Shown: piece by piece, positions 27,201 to 39,100 of the stretch
Layout of the letters: each line of letters starts with the position of its first letter
Position numbering within the stretch: position 1 is the first letter of the stretch
Source of the DNA: Motacilla alba alba
Taxonomy: Eukaryota > Chordata > Aves > Passeriformes > Motacillidae
DNA: 64,000 nt
Reading direction: 5' to 3'
Assembly: GCF_015832195.1 (NCBI RefSeq)
Contig: NC_052017.1
Location: 54,652,152-54,716,151, forward strand
Notes under the pieces: generated by a model
Told to the model about the DNA's origin: nothing
The model's database searches: none
What the model saw: only the letters and a program-made list of their open reading frames with translations
Made by a program: the position numbers and the translations under genes

Positions 27201-27957
27201 TGTCTTCCTCAACCTGTGAAGACTTCCAGCGTCAAGCCGTATATAGGAGGAGTCAAGGGAAAGCTAATTAAAGATGAAGACTGCAGAGTTCAGCCCCGAG
27301 GAAAGGCTGCAGAGTTCCCAGCAACAGCAGACTCAACAGGAGACTTCCAGCAAAGGTAAAATTTTCTTTCAACCTCAAGAAATTTTCTTTTAATCACAGC
27401 ACCAGAAGGTATTTGAATGTGAAGACAGCTTACAGAGAAGAGCAGAGAAATCAAGGCTCTAGTGTTTCATGCAGGTCTTGCACAATCAATTTTCACCTCT
27501 CATTCTTGGTTAATTAGGCTTGTTCTCATGCATATGCAGTAGAACATTTTGGTTTCCCTTCTCATCCATCATCTACTGATGAGACATGGTATACAGAGTC
27601 TCTGAAGGAAGGAAAGATCATGACAAAATGGAGGGAAGGAGTTGTCATTTCAAGGAGTTGAGGCTGAAGTATGCTTTCCCTCTGAGTCATGAACACGCCT
27701 GCCATGGCTGAGCATGCCAGAGTCACATCTCTTATCTATGTGTACCATGTGCAGGGGAAAAAAACCTTGAGGGATCCAGAAATACTGCTAGTGGCAGAAG
27801 AAAGCTCACTAACACAAGTTTGTTCAACTTCATCCAAATCATACAACCATTTGAGCTGACAAGAGGTTTTCTGGTGGTCTTTTGTCATCCTGTGAGAGCT
27901 GAGTTTCTAGTTAGTGGAAGATCTGGCCAAAAAACAAGATGATCATATTTACCATAG
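21300..27957. other. no gene or clear transposon seen
   Basis: Non-coding DNA with scattered short open frames of random composition. A 73-codon frame ending at a possible donor (27138-27359) is too weak to call. Confidence 0.5.
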
Positions 27958-28374
27958 TGATAGATGAGTAATGTGATGATTGACTCTCACAATTAACAGA
28001 CAAATATCATATATATAGGTTAAGAAAAGTTTTAAAGATTTATAGTTATGTTTACCCCCGTTGCATGGTTATCAAGGGACATCTGGGAGGGTTGGCTTGT
28101 CACTGTGGCAACATCTGACCTCCAATCAGGATTTGAGGAAGAAATCTGCACCACTGGACAGCGAAGAAGGGGTTGATGGACAGAACTTTTGGAGGGGTTA
28201 AAGGGTTAAAAGGGAAAAAAACCCCTCCATTGTATGGGGGGACAGAGCACATTGCGGAAAAAATCTTTTGCTTCTGGTGCCGTAATATTTTTCCTCTATT
28301 CAGTTTTCTGTTGTGTTTTTGATAAGGTTTAATAAACCTTCCTAAACTATGAAAAGTGAGTAGCTATTTCTCAT
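27958..28374 (+). repeat. solo LTR, family shared with 30711-31244
   Basis: It starts TGATAGATGAGTAATGTGATG and ends shortly after AATAAA (in gtttaataaacc near 28328-28339). It shares its start, the middle (tgacctccaatca) and the poly(A)-signal region with the second copy at 30.7 kb. Flanking ACCATAG (27951-27957) and ACCATGG (28375-28381) may be a decayed target duplication. The TATA box is not clear (ttaaaag). The LTR identity is well supported by the paired copies; the exact ends are not. Confidence 0.6.
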
Positions 28375-28381
28375 ACCATGG

Positions 28382-30704
28382 ACTTTAAAGTCTTCTCCGG
28401 TGGTTGCTTCAGTACAGCTGTTTAGATAAGTACTAGAATGGAGGCTCAACTGTCCTCTACTATTTTGATGATGGCTGTGAATGAGGAAAGCTTTGCAGTG
28501 GTTTAGGTGGGAAGGTATTTTGAGCATGAACCACCATACAGCATTTATGATGGCTAAGTATTTGACTTTCAGCCTCCACAACCTGCCACTCTGGCCTTCT
28601 TGTGAGAGTCAAGACATACTAGGCCAAGCATGGTTGAATGTGTTATCTTCCTTCCAGCTTTGTACGTCTTGTTTCCTGTATTACACTTGATTAAAGCAGC
28701 AGTTTCAGAGAGTGGAGCATTACAAATGATGCTGTAGGTCTTTATACAAGTATCTAATTTCAATGATGATAGAAAGACATATAGTACATCTTTCCCTCAT
28801 GCCTCTTTCTTCAAAGAGAGACGAGCTAAACAACTGTTATAGGCCACTGGTAAAATAAACTAACAATCCTTCCATAAGTCTGTCTTCTGTGTGTACCCTT
28901 GTAGTACCTGCAAATATTGACAGTGTTGTATATATAATAACCCTAATTATTGTGCTGTGAAAGGAAAGTAATTTACTTTGAAACAGCACAATTTGAAATG
29001 TAGTGCAGCTATCCTACATGAATGTTGTGTTAGAAGCTTCACAGACACATCGTCCGACTTGCAGCTGTGCTTGAAGTTCTGTTGCTGAAGTTTTTCATAG
29101 TCAAAATTAGGGAACTATTTTGCAAATGTTTTAACTGACCTAAACTTTGACAAACCAAGTCTCAGACTGATAGCAAGAGCTATCAGCTAGCAAGATGGGA
29201 TAAACATATTTTCATAGAGAGGATGAGATATGTCAAAGTGACAAAAGCATTTCATTCTATAGCTCTCAACCTCCCAAGTGATGGTGGTAAGAGAGGGCTG
29301 AGGGTGACAGAACCCCACATTTCTGGTTATTGAACACTACAAGGGTTTATAAAGCATTTGATGGAAAAATCATTTTAGGAAATTTCCTTTCTATCCTGGC
29401 TCCAGCTCTTTGCTGTAGTAGAACTATCCTTTAATTTATGTGAAATAATTTCTTAAAAGGAAATTTTAAAAAGTAGTCTTGAATATAAACACACAAGTAT
29501 TGTCACAATGGAGCCTTTGACAGGGAAGCAGTGGGAATGGGAAGATATTGGGAGGGTGCAAAAAAATTTTTTCTTGAGGCAGATCTGATAGAGAAGAATT
29601 CATGGCATGGATCTGCACTTTTAACATCCCAAGTCCAACTTTCTGTTGAGCAATATACCTGGTGCAAGTAGCTCAGTTTGTATACTACAGTTCAAGATGC
29701 ATATTGAGCACTGGGTGAGAGCCCAGAGAGACAAGAGGCCATGAACTGCCAGTCCTTTGCATAACAAAGGGTGCAAAGACTACTGGCCAGGTAGGTGAAT
29801 GGACACTGAGAGACACAGCAGGAGCCAAAGACTCAAGAAGAGCTAGACTTTCCCATATGTAGATTGTGAGGGGGTTCCTTTGTTGGAGGTTCTCCTCAGA
29901 GGCATCAGCTCAACCTGTTTCTTCTGTTACTGTGCTAGGAATAAATTGCTTTATGGACACCTGGGAAACCTGTGGTCCAGCCGGCAAGAAAACCTGGTCT
30001 GACTGCATGATTGGGATGTGTAAAGTGAGCCACCCATTGGCTCACTGCAGCCACCTACTGTGAAGATGTTTCTGTCCCAGCAGCGAAAGTGTCTGGCATT
30101 GGGTGACTGCTGCAGTGTCTGCCAATTGTCAGACCTGGATGTTTTCTTAACACTCTCAGGAGGAGAGTGTTACACCAGCAGGAATATAGGAGCCGAATGT
30201 CCATTGATTTTCAAGAATGCTGAGGCTTTACTAATAAGTCACCACGGGTTTTTTTTCCTCTCTAAATAGTAAATGTTGCAAGAAGACCCTTCATATATTT
30301 TCAAAAATAGCTGAGGACTGTTATGGTCTAAGTACTAGAAAGGGATAAGCAATCCAGGGTATTTACTGCTTGAAGTTGCCAGATCTGAGCAATCAGTTGA
30401 GGACAGAAGAAACTATACCTAAAGCCATCTGAGCATGATGTCTTACAATTAGCAGTAAAAGTTTAAAAAATAAGTGTTTTTGAAAAACTCCTTGAGATCT
30501 GCCAAATAATGCCATTTTTTTCAATCACTGAGGTATTTCAGAAAGATTACTACCAGTACAGAAGAGTCAGGTCTTCCAGAGTTATATGAACACACTGATA
30601 AACTTAATTAAAGTAACAATCAAGAAGAGAGTTCCATACTGTAGAAGAATTGTTAGACATATCTGACTAGCAAATATAGAGTTGTCTGTTTAATATATAC
30701 TGTT
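28382..30704. other. no gene seen
   Basis: Non-coding sequence between two solo LTRs. No recognisable family or coding region. Confidence 0.5.
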
Positions 30705-30710
30705 ACAGAT

Positions 30711-31244
30711 GGATAATGTGATGATTGGCTCTCGCAATTAAAAGATAACGATTGTGTCCATATTAAGAAAAGCTTTAGTGATGTATAGTTATGTTATTGT
30801 AGTTTAGATGTCCTCTGTTCTCCCCATGGTTCCCTTTCCCCCCCTGTATTGTGACCATCAGACAGCCGGGGTGGTCTAAGACAGGAAAAAAGAAGGCATG
30901 CACATGTGCCCCTTGCATGGGGCAGTTGGAAATGGAAAAGCTGGTTGCTTAGGGGGTGAGGCATGGCAACACTTGACCTCCAATCAAGTTCCAAGAAAAC
31001 AGTTTCCACTGATAAATGGCAAAGAAGAGCTGACTGACAGAGTTTGGGAGGGACCAGAGCTGGCTGATGCAACCCCCTGGGGTATAAAAGACTGAGCATC
31101 CATCTTGAAGAGGAACTGGCCACGTGGTATGCACGAGGGGCAGTTCCCAGCACCGCAGCTTTTTCCTTATGTAGTCCTTTGTTGTATTTTTGTTAAGGTT
31201 TAATAAACCTTTTGAAATTTTCAAAATGAGCAGTTGTCTGTCAA
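30711..31244 (+). repeat. solo LTR with TATA box and poly(A) signal
   Basis: It begins TGTTACAGATGGATAATGTG and carries TATAAAAG near 31082-31089 and AATAAA near 31200-31207 in the order expected for a plus-strand LTR. ATATAC occurs directly before (30705-30710) and after (31245-31250), consistent with a 6-bp target duplication. It is diverged from but clearly related to the copy at 27.96 kb. No internal retroviral sequence accompanies it, so it is a solo LTR left by recombination. Confidence 0.65.
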
Positions 31245-31408
31245 ATATACGTTGAAAGTGAATATCACAGAACATTCAGGGACTTTATCCTAGTTTAGTG
31301 GCTTTGGTTAATGGCATCTTCCCTTGAATGATCATTGTTCTTACCTTGTGTATATTCTTTATTCTAGAAAAAAGATGGGACACATTGCACTTGGGAATAC
31401 CTTCTTGC

Positions 31409-32113
31409 TGTAATATATGATTTGGAGTAATTTGTGCTTATGTGAAATATATGCAAAATGTACATGGAATAAGTTATGCTTGTAAGATGTTTGTAAGAAA
31501 TATCCTTAAAAGTTTTAAACCCACAAGCTGGAGCCAGGGAGATTGCCTCACAAAATTGTGAAACCACACATGGCAGCGGAGAGAAAGACCTAATTAACAC
31601 ACTAAAAGATGTGGCTCCTACGGAGATGGGCTTTATCCCTGAGAACAGTCCAAGAAACACCCAAGCGATGGGCTTTATCCCTGAGAACAGTCCAAGAAAC
31701 ACCCAAGCGATGAATACTCGATAAGTATCTACAATCCAGCGTCAGGAATGTGCATCCCAATACCAGGTTCCCGTAACTCCACATCAGCATTCATCGCTTC
31801 CCAGAAACAGCTTTGTCCAGCCCAGTACAGAACAAAGGAGACCACATGAATATGCGAAGCAAAGAAAAGAATAGGAGAAACTCTGCCCCGGACAAGAAAA
31901 ACTATATAAAAACTAACCTGACCAGACAGCATTCGTGAACAGGGGGTGATCTGGAGCAATAGAGTTTGGATCAGTGTTCACCCAGCGTCAATCCCGGGCT
32001 TGATGCTGTCCCTTTGATTGTGACTGTCAGAGACTGTATCTCGGTCACAAAATAAAATCTATTTTTTTATTATTAATTTGGCTTTATAATTTATTACCTA
32101 TAAGATTGCTACA
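31409..32113 (+). repeat. probable solo LTR with duplicated U3 segment
   Basis: The candidate ends are TGTAATATATG (31409) and GATTGCTACA (32113). The order U3, TATATAAAA (31903-31911), then AATAAA (32051-32056) about 150 bp later fits an LTR. A perfect 42-bp tandem repeat (31625-31708) lies upstream of the TATA box, where retroviral enhancers sit. No convincing target duplication was found, so the borders are approximate. Confidence 0.5.
31625..31708. repeat. perfect 2 x 42-bp tandem repeat
   Basis: Two identical 42-bp units (31625-31666 and 31667-31708), each starting gatgggctttatccctgag, followed by the first four bases of a third. They lie about 195-280 bp upstream of a TATA box inside a probable LTR. 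Confidence 0.95.
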
Positions 32114-32217
32114 CCTATTTTTGATGACAACGTACAAGATAGATGGAAAATCATTCTAGTGAGTATTAACCAGCTATATGACTATGTTTGAATATGCAAA
32201 ATATCTTCATTGTGTTA

Positions 32218-33057
32218 TGTTGTGGGAAGGGCGGGGTTTAGGTTTCTTTCCTTTTGTTCCTTTTTACTCACAGAATTTCTTCCCAGAAGTTGCTAAGAAG
32301 CACTAATGACTGCGCATTTAAGAAGCAAAAGAAGTGATTAAGCTCAGAAGAAGAGAGTATCTGGTCGCACTGCTCTTCTCTGGGAGTTTCTCTCCAAGGG
32401 AGAATTGGGCAGGTAAAGGACAGAACTGGGGCTGCTGCTACCCGTCTCCCTCTGGGCTTCGGAGGACGAGGACGTCAGAGCTGCTGCTTGGGGAAAGGAA
32501 TTCACTTCCACTGCCATAACCGAGCCTGAAGCTGCTCGTTCTGCTGTGGGGTATGACTCTGCTTGCTAGAGCAGCCACTGAATTGGGACCCTATTAACAC
32601 CTACCTCACTAAAAGAGGGGACCTATCACCATCTGCTCAGATGCCCAGTATCCTGAGCTCACCTCTCCCCGCCCTGCCCCCCACCTCTTCTTCGGCACTG
32701 CTCTGGGTTTCTCTACTCTGTAGCCCTGCACCTCCTGCCCAGCTGGGACATCCTGCAGTTCCAGCTCCCACCACAGAGCTTCTGATACATGTCGTCCACC
32801 ACTCCGGGATTTTTGCTCATTCCTGCTGCTCCAGCTTGGTGCTCCTATGAGTCCTGCTGCGGCACCGAGATGGGCTGCCCCAGGGGTTTGCAAAACAAAG
32901 CCTCTCTTCCATCCCTTCCTGTCCAGCGCAAGCCGCCATTACCCTGTGCTCCTCATGCTCACGCCACAGCGCCCTCTGTAGCCGCAGGGGAATCATCGCA
33001 CCTGCCCTGCCCACTGGGAGTCGCCAGTGCTCCTGCCAGCTGTGACTGTAACTGCAC
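32218..33057 (-). repeat. older LTR, part split off by the provirus (3' part)
   Basis: Left piece of a minus-oriented LTR of about 1.09 kb that continues at 43173-43424. Its plus-strand left end TGTTGTGGGAAGG matches an LTR terminus (minus strand ends in CAACA). The sequence just left of the provirus matches the DNA around 62.70-62.80 kb (cagcgccc..., ggggaatca..., cctgccctg), and the sequence just right of it matches 62.81 kb onward, so both pieces come from one element. TGTTA before 32218 and TGTTG after 43424 may be its own target duplication. Confidence 0.6.
33053..33057. repeat. target-site duplication, left copy
   Basis: TGCAC directly before the TG of the 5' LTR, repeated exactly after the 3' LTR. 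The sixth base does not match, so the duplication is 5 bp. Confidence 0.9.
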
Positions 33058-33851
33058 TGTTATGAATGAGTGTCAAAATTCATATTTATTAGGGTAGAAG
33101 AATAGATTCAGAATAGTATAGAGTAAGGTAGAAGGAGAGTTACGTTTAGACATGTTCTCAGGGAAATACACTAGAAAAGTCAGTGCAGCAAAGCACCAAC
33201 GCCTACCACACCAATAGACTCTATTTACATGTAAAAACCCAACAGAGACAGTCAGTTTCACAATTGCAGCCCCACAGGGAATGATGTCATCAGCAGCACA
33301 CCTGAATCCCCTGACTGAAGGGGGAAACTCACTACTTAGAATTTTAAAACAGTTCTGGGAAACTTCGGTTTGCAAAAGAGATTTCCAGTAAGAACTGAGT
33401 ATCGGATGATAAGGATATCTCTCTCGGGATGTGATTGTGTACTGTTAAGATTAATCCTGTCTAGCACAAGACCAAAAGTCAATGAATTATTCCCGAAGAC
33501 ATCGAGGACAGGACCACCTTCCATCAGATACCATTCTACTGGACCGGAGAAACCTTGGGAACTTGTTTGGTTATGAAAAGGACAATGGACTTCCTAGCCC
33601 GCGGCAAAAGAAATGGGATAAAAAGACCTACATGGAGAAAGCTGGTGTGCTCGCCGCACTCTGGAGCTGCCAGTGCTTAGAGTTGCTCAGGGCGTCACCC
33701 AGGGTCTACTCCCGGGCTAGACTCTGTCCGATCCGTGGCTTGCCGAAATTTTGTCAATTTGCGCGAAATAAATTTTGTACTTTGTTTTTATATCACAATT
33801 TGGCTCTGGCAAATTATTGATAAAATTCAATTGGCAATCGCACTCATAACA
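33058..33851 (+). repeat. 5' LTR of the provirus
   Basis: 794 bp from TGTTATGAATGAG to CACTCATAACA with short inverted ends. A TATA-like GGATAAAAAG (33617-33626) is followed by AATAAA (33767-33772), so R and U5 fall near the end. It differs from the 3' LTR at 33481 (A against G) and 33610 (G against A). The second difference lies just upstream of the TATA-like box. Confidence 0.95.
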
Positions 33852-33854
33852 AAA

Positions 33855-33873
33855 TGTTGACCGCCGCCGTGAT
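33855..33873 (+). other. primer-binding site, tRNA-Trp-like, imperfect
   Basis: Three bases after the LTR comes TGTTGACCGCCGCCGTGAT. It resembles the tRNA-Trp-type PBS used by avian leukosis viruses (TGGTGACC...CGTGAT), but the third base is T instead of the usual G and there is one extra base in the middle. The primer assignment is an inference from this resemblance. Confidence 0.55.
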
Positions 33874-34567
33874 CTAATACGGATCTTTGGAGACACCTTG
33901 TCCTAGCGGGGGGCGCCCCGCCAAGCCTGAGCGCTTGGCGGTCCTGCCGGCTCGAGGTAAATCCAAAAGACCAATTAGATCAAAAAGAACACTGCAAAAA
34001 TTTAAGCCACGATTCAGGGATAGGACGGGCCCGTCACCAAGAGCTCTCAGTACTTTTGGAGAAGAGGATCTCCAAAGGAACCGCGGATAATTTTTTTCAC
34101 TCATAAAAATTCTACGTGCACGAAGAAATCCACGCGAGAAAAGGAATCGTAAGTATCGCATGGTTGAGTGGGGTGGTCGAGCGTGTGTGTGAGTGAGACG
34201 TGATCTAATCACGAAGCGAGAGCGGACCCTTAGCTTGCATTTCCCCTCTCCCGCGAGGGAAGGGGTCAGGCGACGGGGAAGTGAGTGATAAACACACACG
34301 TCAAAATCTTGGACACACGGGCGGTTTCAGACGTCGATCACGGGAGGTTTTGGGAAAGCTAGCCCAAGAAGGGGGTATCAGGGGCGGACCCAGACCTCGG
34401 GAGGGGGGTACTTCACGGTAAGACCCCCCCAGAAAAAACCTGAGAGCATTAGCACTGGTGAGGAAAATCTTGCGGAACGATTCACTGTAAGACTAGTAAC
34501 ACTGGTGAAATAGGGAAATTACCATTTCCAAAGGCACAGGCGGAACGACCTAACAAATAGCGTAAGT
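33874..34567 (+). other. proviral leader with splice donors
   Basis: Non-coding leader between PBS and gag, of the length expected for a packaging region. GTAAGT occurs at 34149-34154 and again at 34562-34567, the second ending on the base before the gag ATG. Either could be the donor for subgenomic env RNA. GC-rich self-complementary stretches (for example around 33905-33945) could form the packaging stem-loops. Confidence 0.55.
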
Positions 34568-36133
34568 ATGGGACAAAAGAAAAGCAAAGGGGCTAAGAAG
34601 ACCCTGGGGGAAGGGGAGAAAACTCAACCAGAATTAAATATCCCCATTAACAGCCCTTTGGGGTGGATGCTGGAGAAGTGGGACGAAAACTATGACAGAA
34701 AGTGGAAATCTAAGAGGAAAATTATACACTATTGCATTAAGGTGTGGGGAGGGAAAGAAATAAAGAGAAATGTCATCTGGCCGGTATTTGGGACCTTTGA
34801 AAAAAGGGTGTGTCGGGCTCTGTGTGAGTATGTGCGTGATATAGGGGCCCCAAACTATGAGGAAGAGGAATATGCTAGACTCTGAGTAAATGCTACGGTA
34901 GGATTATATCCTATCAAAATATGCAAAAAGAAAGAGGAGGATTGGGAACCACTTGAAAATCTCCCGCCTCCGTATCCTCCGGCTCAGGCATCAGCGCCGC
35001 CAGAGGAGCCACCACAGCAGGGGGCCGTCTCTGCTGGCAATTTACCAGCAGCCAAAAGAGAGGTAACAAACCTCCCCTCAGACGGTTCGGCACAAAGTAG
35101 TTTGGAAGAAGCACAGGTGGCCCCTACTGGGGAAGCAGATTCACCACCAGCTAGCCGAACAAGAGGAAAAATAAAGAAATCAAAACCTGAGGAGGAGGGG
35201 GAGGAAAAGGAATTGCCTAAACTACTTCCACTATGAGAAGTTCCAACGGCCCCGGGTGTTCTGGGATACGTAAATGTTCCTATCAACACGGGGGATGTGA
35301 GAGCATTTAAAAAGGAAATGGGTAAACTCATGAATGATCCTTTGGGAGTAGCTGAGAGATTGGACGAATTCCTGGGAAATAGCATATACACATATGATGA
35401 TATACAGGCAATTCTAAGAACTTTGTTTAATGCGGAGGAACGAGATCTAATCAGGCAGGCAGCAATTAAAGACTGGGAAAAGAGAAACCCACAAGGGGGG
35501 AGGGGGGAGGAGAAGTGGCCGGACCAGCGACCTTCCTGGAGCGCCCAGACAGAGGAAGGGAGGGGCCGAATGATCGATCTAAGAAACCTTGTAATTCAAG
35601 GGGTAAGGGAGGCGGTCCCCAAAGGGCAGAATATTAGTAAAGTTTTGGCAGAATGCCAAAGGAAGGATGAAACTCCCTCCGATTGGTTAGACCGACTAAG
35701 AAAAGGTCTACAAATGTATTCGGGTACGGATCCGGATACCCCAGTTGGGATGGTTTTATTAAAAACACAATTTGTAGCAAAATCTTAGGAAGATATACGA
35801 AAGAAATTGGAAAAAATAGACAATTGGCAAGAAAAGCCTCTGCAGGACTTACTCCGAGAGGCACAGAAAGTATATATGAGAAGGGAGAACGAACAGCAAA
35901 AAGCACAAGCCCAAATTCTAGTAGCTGCTATTCGGGAGGCTCAAAAACCCTCTAAGGGGAACAAGGAGAGTAACCCGGCTTCTGGAGATACAAAGAAGCC
36001 AAATCCTACCCCTAGAGAAAAATCCGCCAGCCCGAGAGAACCTCCTGAGTGTTTTTACTGTCATCTGAAGGGACACATTCGACGGGATTGCAGAAAAAGG
36101 ATAAGAGATAAGAAAATGTTTCAGGAGGATTAG
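34568..36133 (+). pseudogene. gag: gag, broken by three in-frame stops
   Basis: Starts MGQ (a myristoylation-type N terminus) in a strong context (A at -3, G at +4). Matrix is followed by a proline-rich region with a PPPY late-domain motif (34964-34975). The capsid is similar to the murine leukaemia virus type (DPLGVAERLDEFL; a major-homology-like ETPSDWLDRLRKG). A basic nucleocapsid has one CCHC knuckle, C-X2-C-X4-H-X4-C (36050-36091). The frame is 521 codons, close to the usual length for the genus. In-frame stops lie at 34883-34885 (TGA), 35234-35236 (TGA) and 35786-35788 (TAG). There are no indels: the same frame runs from ATG to the terminal TAG. Gag would form the virion shell, but this copy can only make fragments. 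Confidence 0.93.
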
Positions 36134-36145
36134 GGATGTCAGGGG
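36131..36145 (+). other. gag-pol UAG read-through junction
   Basis: The gag stop is TAG followed by GGA, with CAGGGG shortly after, and pol continues in the same frame with no shift. This is the arrangement of gammaretroviruses, where a few percent of ribosomes read through UAG, helped by a downstream pseudoknot. The pseudoknot was not folded here. Confidence 0.75.
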
Positions 36146-39100
36146 CTTTTCAGTTTGGGGTCAGTAACACCTAAAGAGCCCTTGATAAAACTTAGAGTGG
36201 GGCCCCAAAGGCAAGAATTAACCTTTTTAATTGATACGGGAGCAGACCGGACAACAGTACGGCAGCTCCCACCGGGGTGCATTCCTAGTAGGGACTCTAT
36301 GACTGTCATCGGGGCGAAAGGGGAGCCTTTCAGTGTATCTATAATTAAAAATGTAGAGGTGGAATCGGACACAAAATTCGGTGTAGGGGACATACTGTTA
36401 GTAAAAGAAGCGGAACAAAATTTGCTGAAGAGGGATTTTATGGTAAAATTAGGAATTAATTTAGTAGTACAGGATTCTCAAATAGTAGCTAGTATATATA
36501 AATTGACAGCCCGTGATGAAGAAGCTATAAACCCAAAGGTTTGGTACGACAAAGGGGAAGCAGGGAAACTAGATATGAAGCCCATTAACATTGCAATAGA
36601 ACGACCTGAAGACCCCATAAGGGTCAAACAATACCCTATTCCCCTTGAAGGGAAACAAGGACTAAAGCCAGTCATAGATGATTTAATAGAGAAAGGAACA
36701 TTAGAACCGTGTATGTCCCGACACAACACCCCTATATTAGCAATCCGAAAAGCAGATGGGAGTTACCGACTGGTTCAGGACTTACGAGCCGTGAACAGCC
36801 GAACTAAAAGCCTGTTTCCCACAGTACCTAATCCATATACTTTACTTAATAATATTTCCCCCAAAGATATCTGGTATAGTGTCATAGATTTAAAGGATGC
36901 TTTCTGGTCTTGTCCATTAGCTGAAGAAAGCCGAGATTACTTTGCGTTTCAATGGGAAGACCCTGTAACAAATAGGAGGCAGCAACTTAGGTGGACTCGA
37001 TTGCCTCAGGGGTTTGTTGACTCGCCAAACTTGTTTGGTCAGGCTCTGGAGCAGCTATTAACAGAATTTTCTCCTGCCGAAGGGACTAAATTGCTCCAAT
37101 ATGTGGATGATCTACTAATAGCGGGGGAAAAGGAAGAAACAGTAAGAGAATGCACTATATCCCTCCTAAATTTCCTTGGGGAAAAGAGATTAAAGGTTTC
37201 CAAATCTAAACTACAGTTCACAGAACCCGAAGTGAAATATCTGGGGCACTGGCTAACGGAAGAGAAAAAGAAGCTAGATGCAAATCGGGTTGCTGGAATA
37301 ATTGCTTTACCTCCTCCAGTCACCAAAAAGGAGGTAAGGCAGATTCTGGGGCTTTTGGGATATTGCAGGCAATGGATTGAGGGGTACAGTGAGAAAGTAA
37401 AATTTTTATACGAAAAACTTACGGAGGACAGGATTACATGGACTTTAGAGGATGAGAGAAAATTCACGGTAATTAAAGACACCTTAATTTCAGCCCCTGT
37501 GTTAAGTCTGCCTGATGTAAAAAGACCTTTCCATCTATTTGTAAATGTTAATGAACACACTGCTCATGGAGTATTGACACAAGAATGGGCAGGAGACAGA
37601 AAACCAGTTGGGTACTTATCCAAGCTATTGGACCCTGTGAGCAGAGGCTGGCCTACTTGCTTACAAGCGATTGTGGCAGCAGCTTTGTTAGTAGAGGAGG
37701 CGAAAAAAGTAACCTTTAGAGCTCCACTGACAGTATTCACACCTCATAACGTCCGTAGCATTTTGCAGCAGACAGCAGACAAATGGTTGACTGACGCGAG
37801 ACTTCTCAAATATGAAGCCATTTTAATACATTCACCAGACTTAGAGTTAAGAATCACCACAGCGGTTAATCCTGCTCAATTCTTATTTGGGGAGTCACCC
37901 GGGATTCTCACTCACGACTGTATAGAAGTAGTTGAAGTACAAACAAAAATTTGGCCTGACTTAGAACAAGAAGAACTAGAAGAAAGTGAGAAGTGGTTTG
38001 TTGATGGGTCAGCTAGGGTGATTGAGGGAAAGAAGAAATCAGGTTATGCCATAGTGAACGGTAAGAATGGAGATGTAATTGAGTCAGGACCTCTGAATGG
38101 AAGCTGGTCTGCCCAGGCCTGTGAATTGTATGCGGTTTTACAGGCTCTGAAAAGATTAAAGGGAAAAGCAGGCACCATATACACAGACTCCAAGTATGCA
38201 TTTGGAGTAGTACATACATTTGGAAGAATTTGGGAGGAACGGGGACTTATTAGCACCCGAGGACGGGAACTGGTACATGGCGAGATTATCAGAGAAATCT
38301 TGGAGGCAGTAAGAGGTCCCACAGAAATAGCTATTGTCCACGTTAAGGGACATCAAAAGGGGGAACATTTTCACAGTAAGGGAAACAATCTAGCTGACCA
38401 AGAAGCAAAAAGGGCCGCACTACTAAGAATACAAGTACCTGCAACAGAGGGGGAGGGGGTACCTGACCCTGTCCCCCACCCTACTCCTGAAGAAACTGAA
38501 GAATATGTGAAAATGGGGGGGCGATTAGACAATGGCAAATGGAAATTGCCCGATGGGAGGGAACTCCTCCCTAGAGAATATACAAGGCAGATCCTGAGGA
38601 GGTTACACCAACAAACGCATTGGGGGTCTTGGGCTCTCGCGGAACACTTCCTAAAATTTTACGGCTGCAAAAGGATATACGAGTTGGCAAAGCAGGAGAC
38701 TCAGGGCTGCGTTACATGCCAGAAATTTAATAGAGCGGGGGGACGTCGACTAGCGCGGGGAAGTCGACCGATTGCATACTGGCCTTTCGAAAGGATCCAA
38801 GTGGACTTCACCGAGCTTCCAAAGGTAGGAAGATACAAATATTTATTGGTAGTAGTCGATAAACTAACTCGTTGGGTAGAGGCATTTCCCAGTTCACGGG
38901 CGACAGCCCAAGTGGTTTCTAAAAACCTATTAGAAGAAATAATACCTCGATTTGGGATTGTAAATTACATTGATTCGGATCAAGGAACACACTTTACTTC
39001 CAAAATTATAAAACAGCTTGCGGAGGCTCTAGGAATAAGATGGGAATACCATACACCGTGGCATCCCCAAAGCTCTGGGCAAGTAGAGAGAATGAACCAG

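Noticed and set aside
27138..27359. 73-codon frame ending at CAAAG followed by GTAAAA
   Set aside because: Weak donor, no acceptor pair and no recognisable peptide; not enough for an exon call.
32334..33097. Proline- and alanine-rich plus-strand open frames
   Set aside because: They lie within the GC-rich part of the older LTR and break at its borders; they are repeat artefacts.
33336..33820. Short open frames repeated at 42652-43136
   Set aside because: They fall entirely inside the two LTR copies and have no coding features; the duplication is only the LTR pair.
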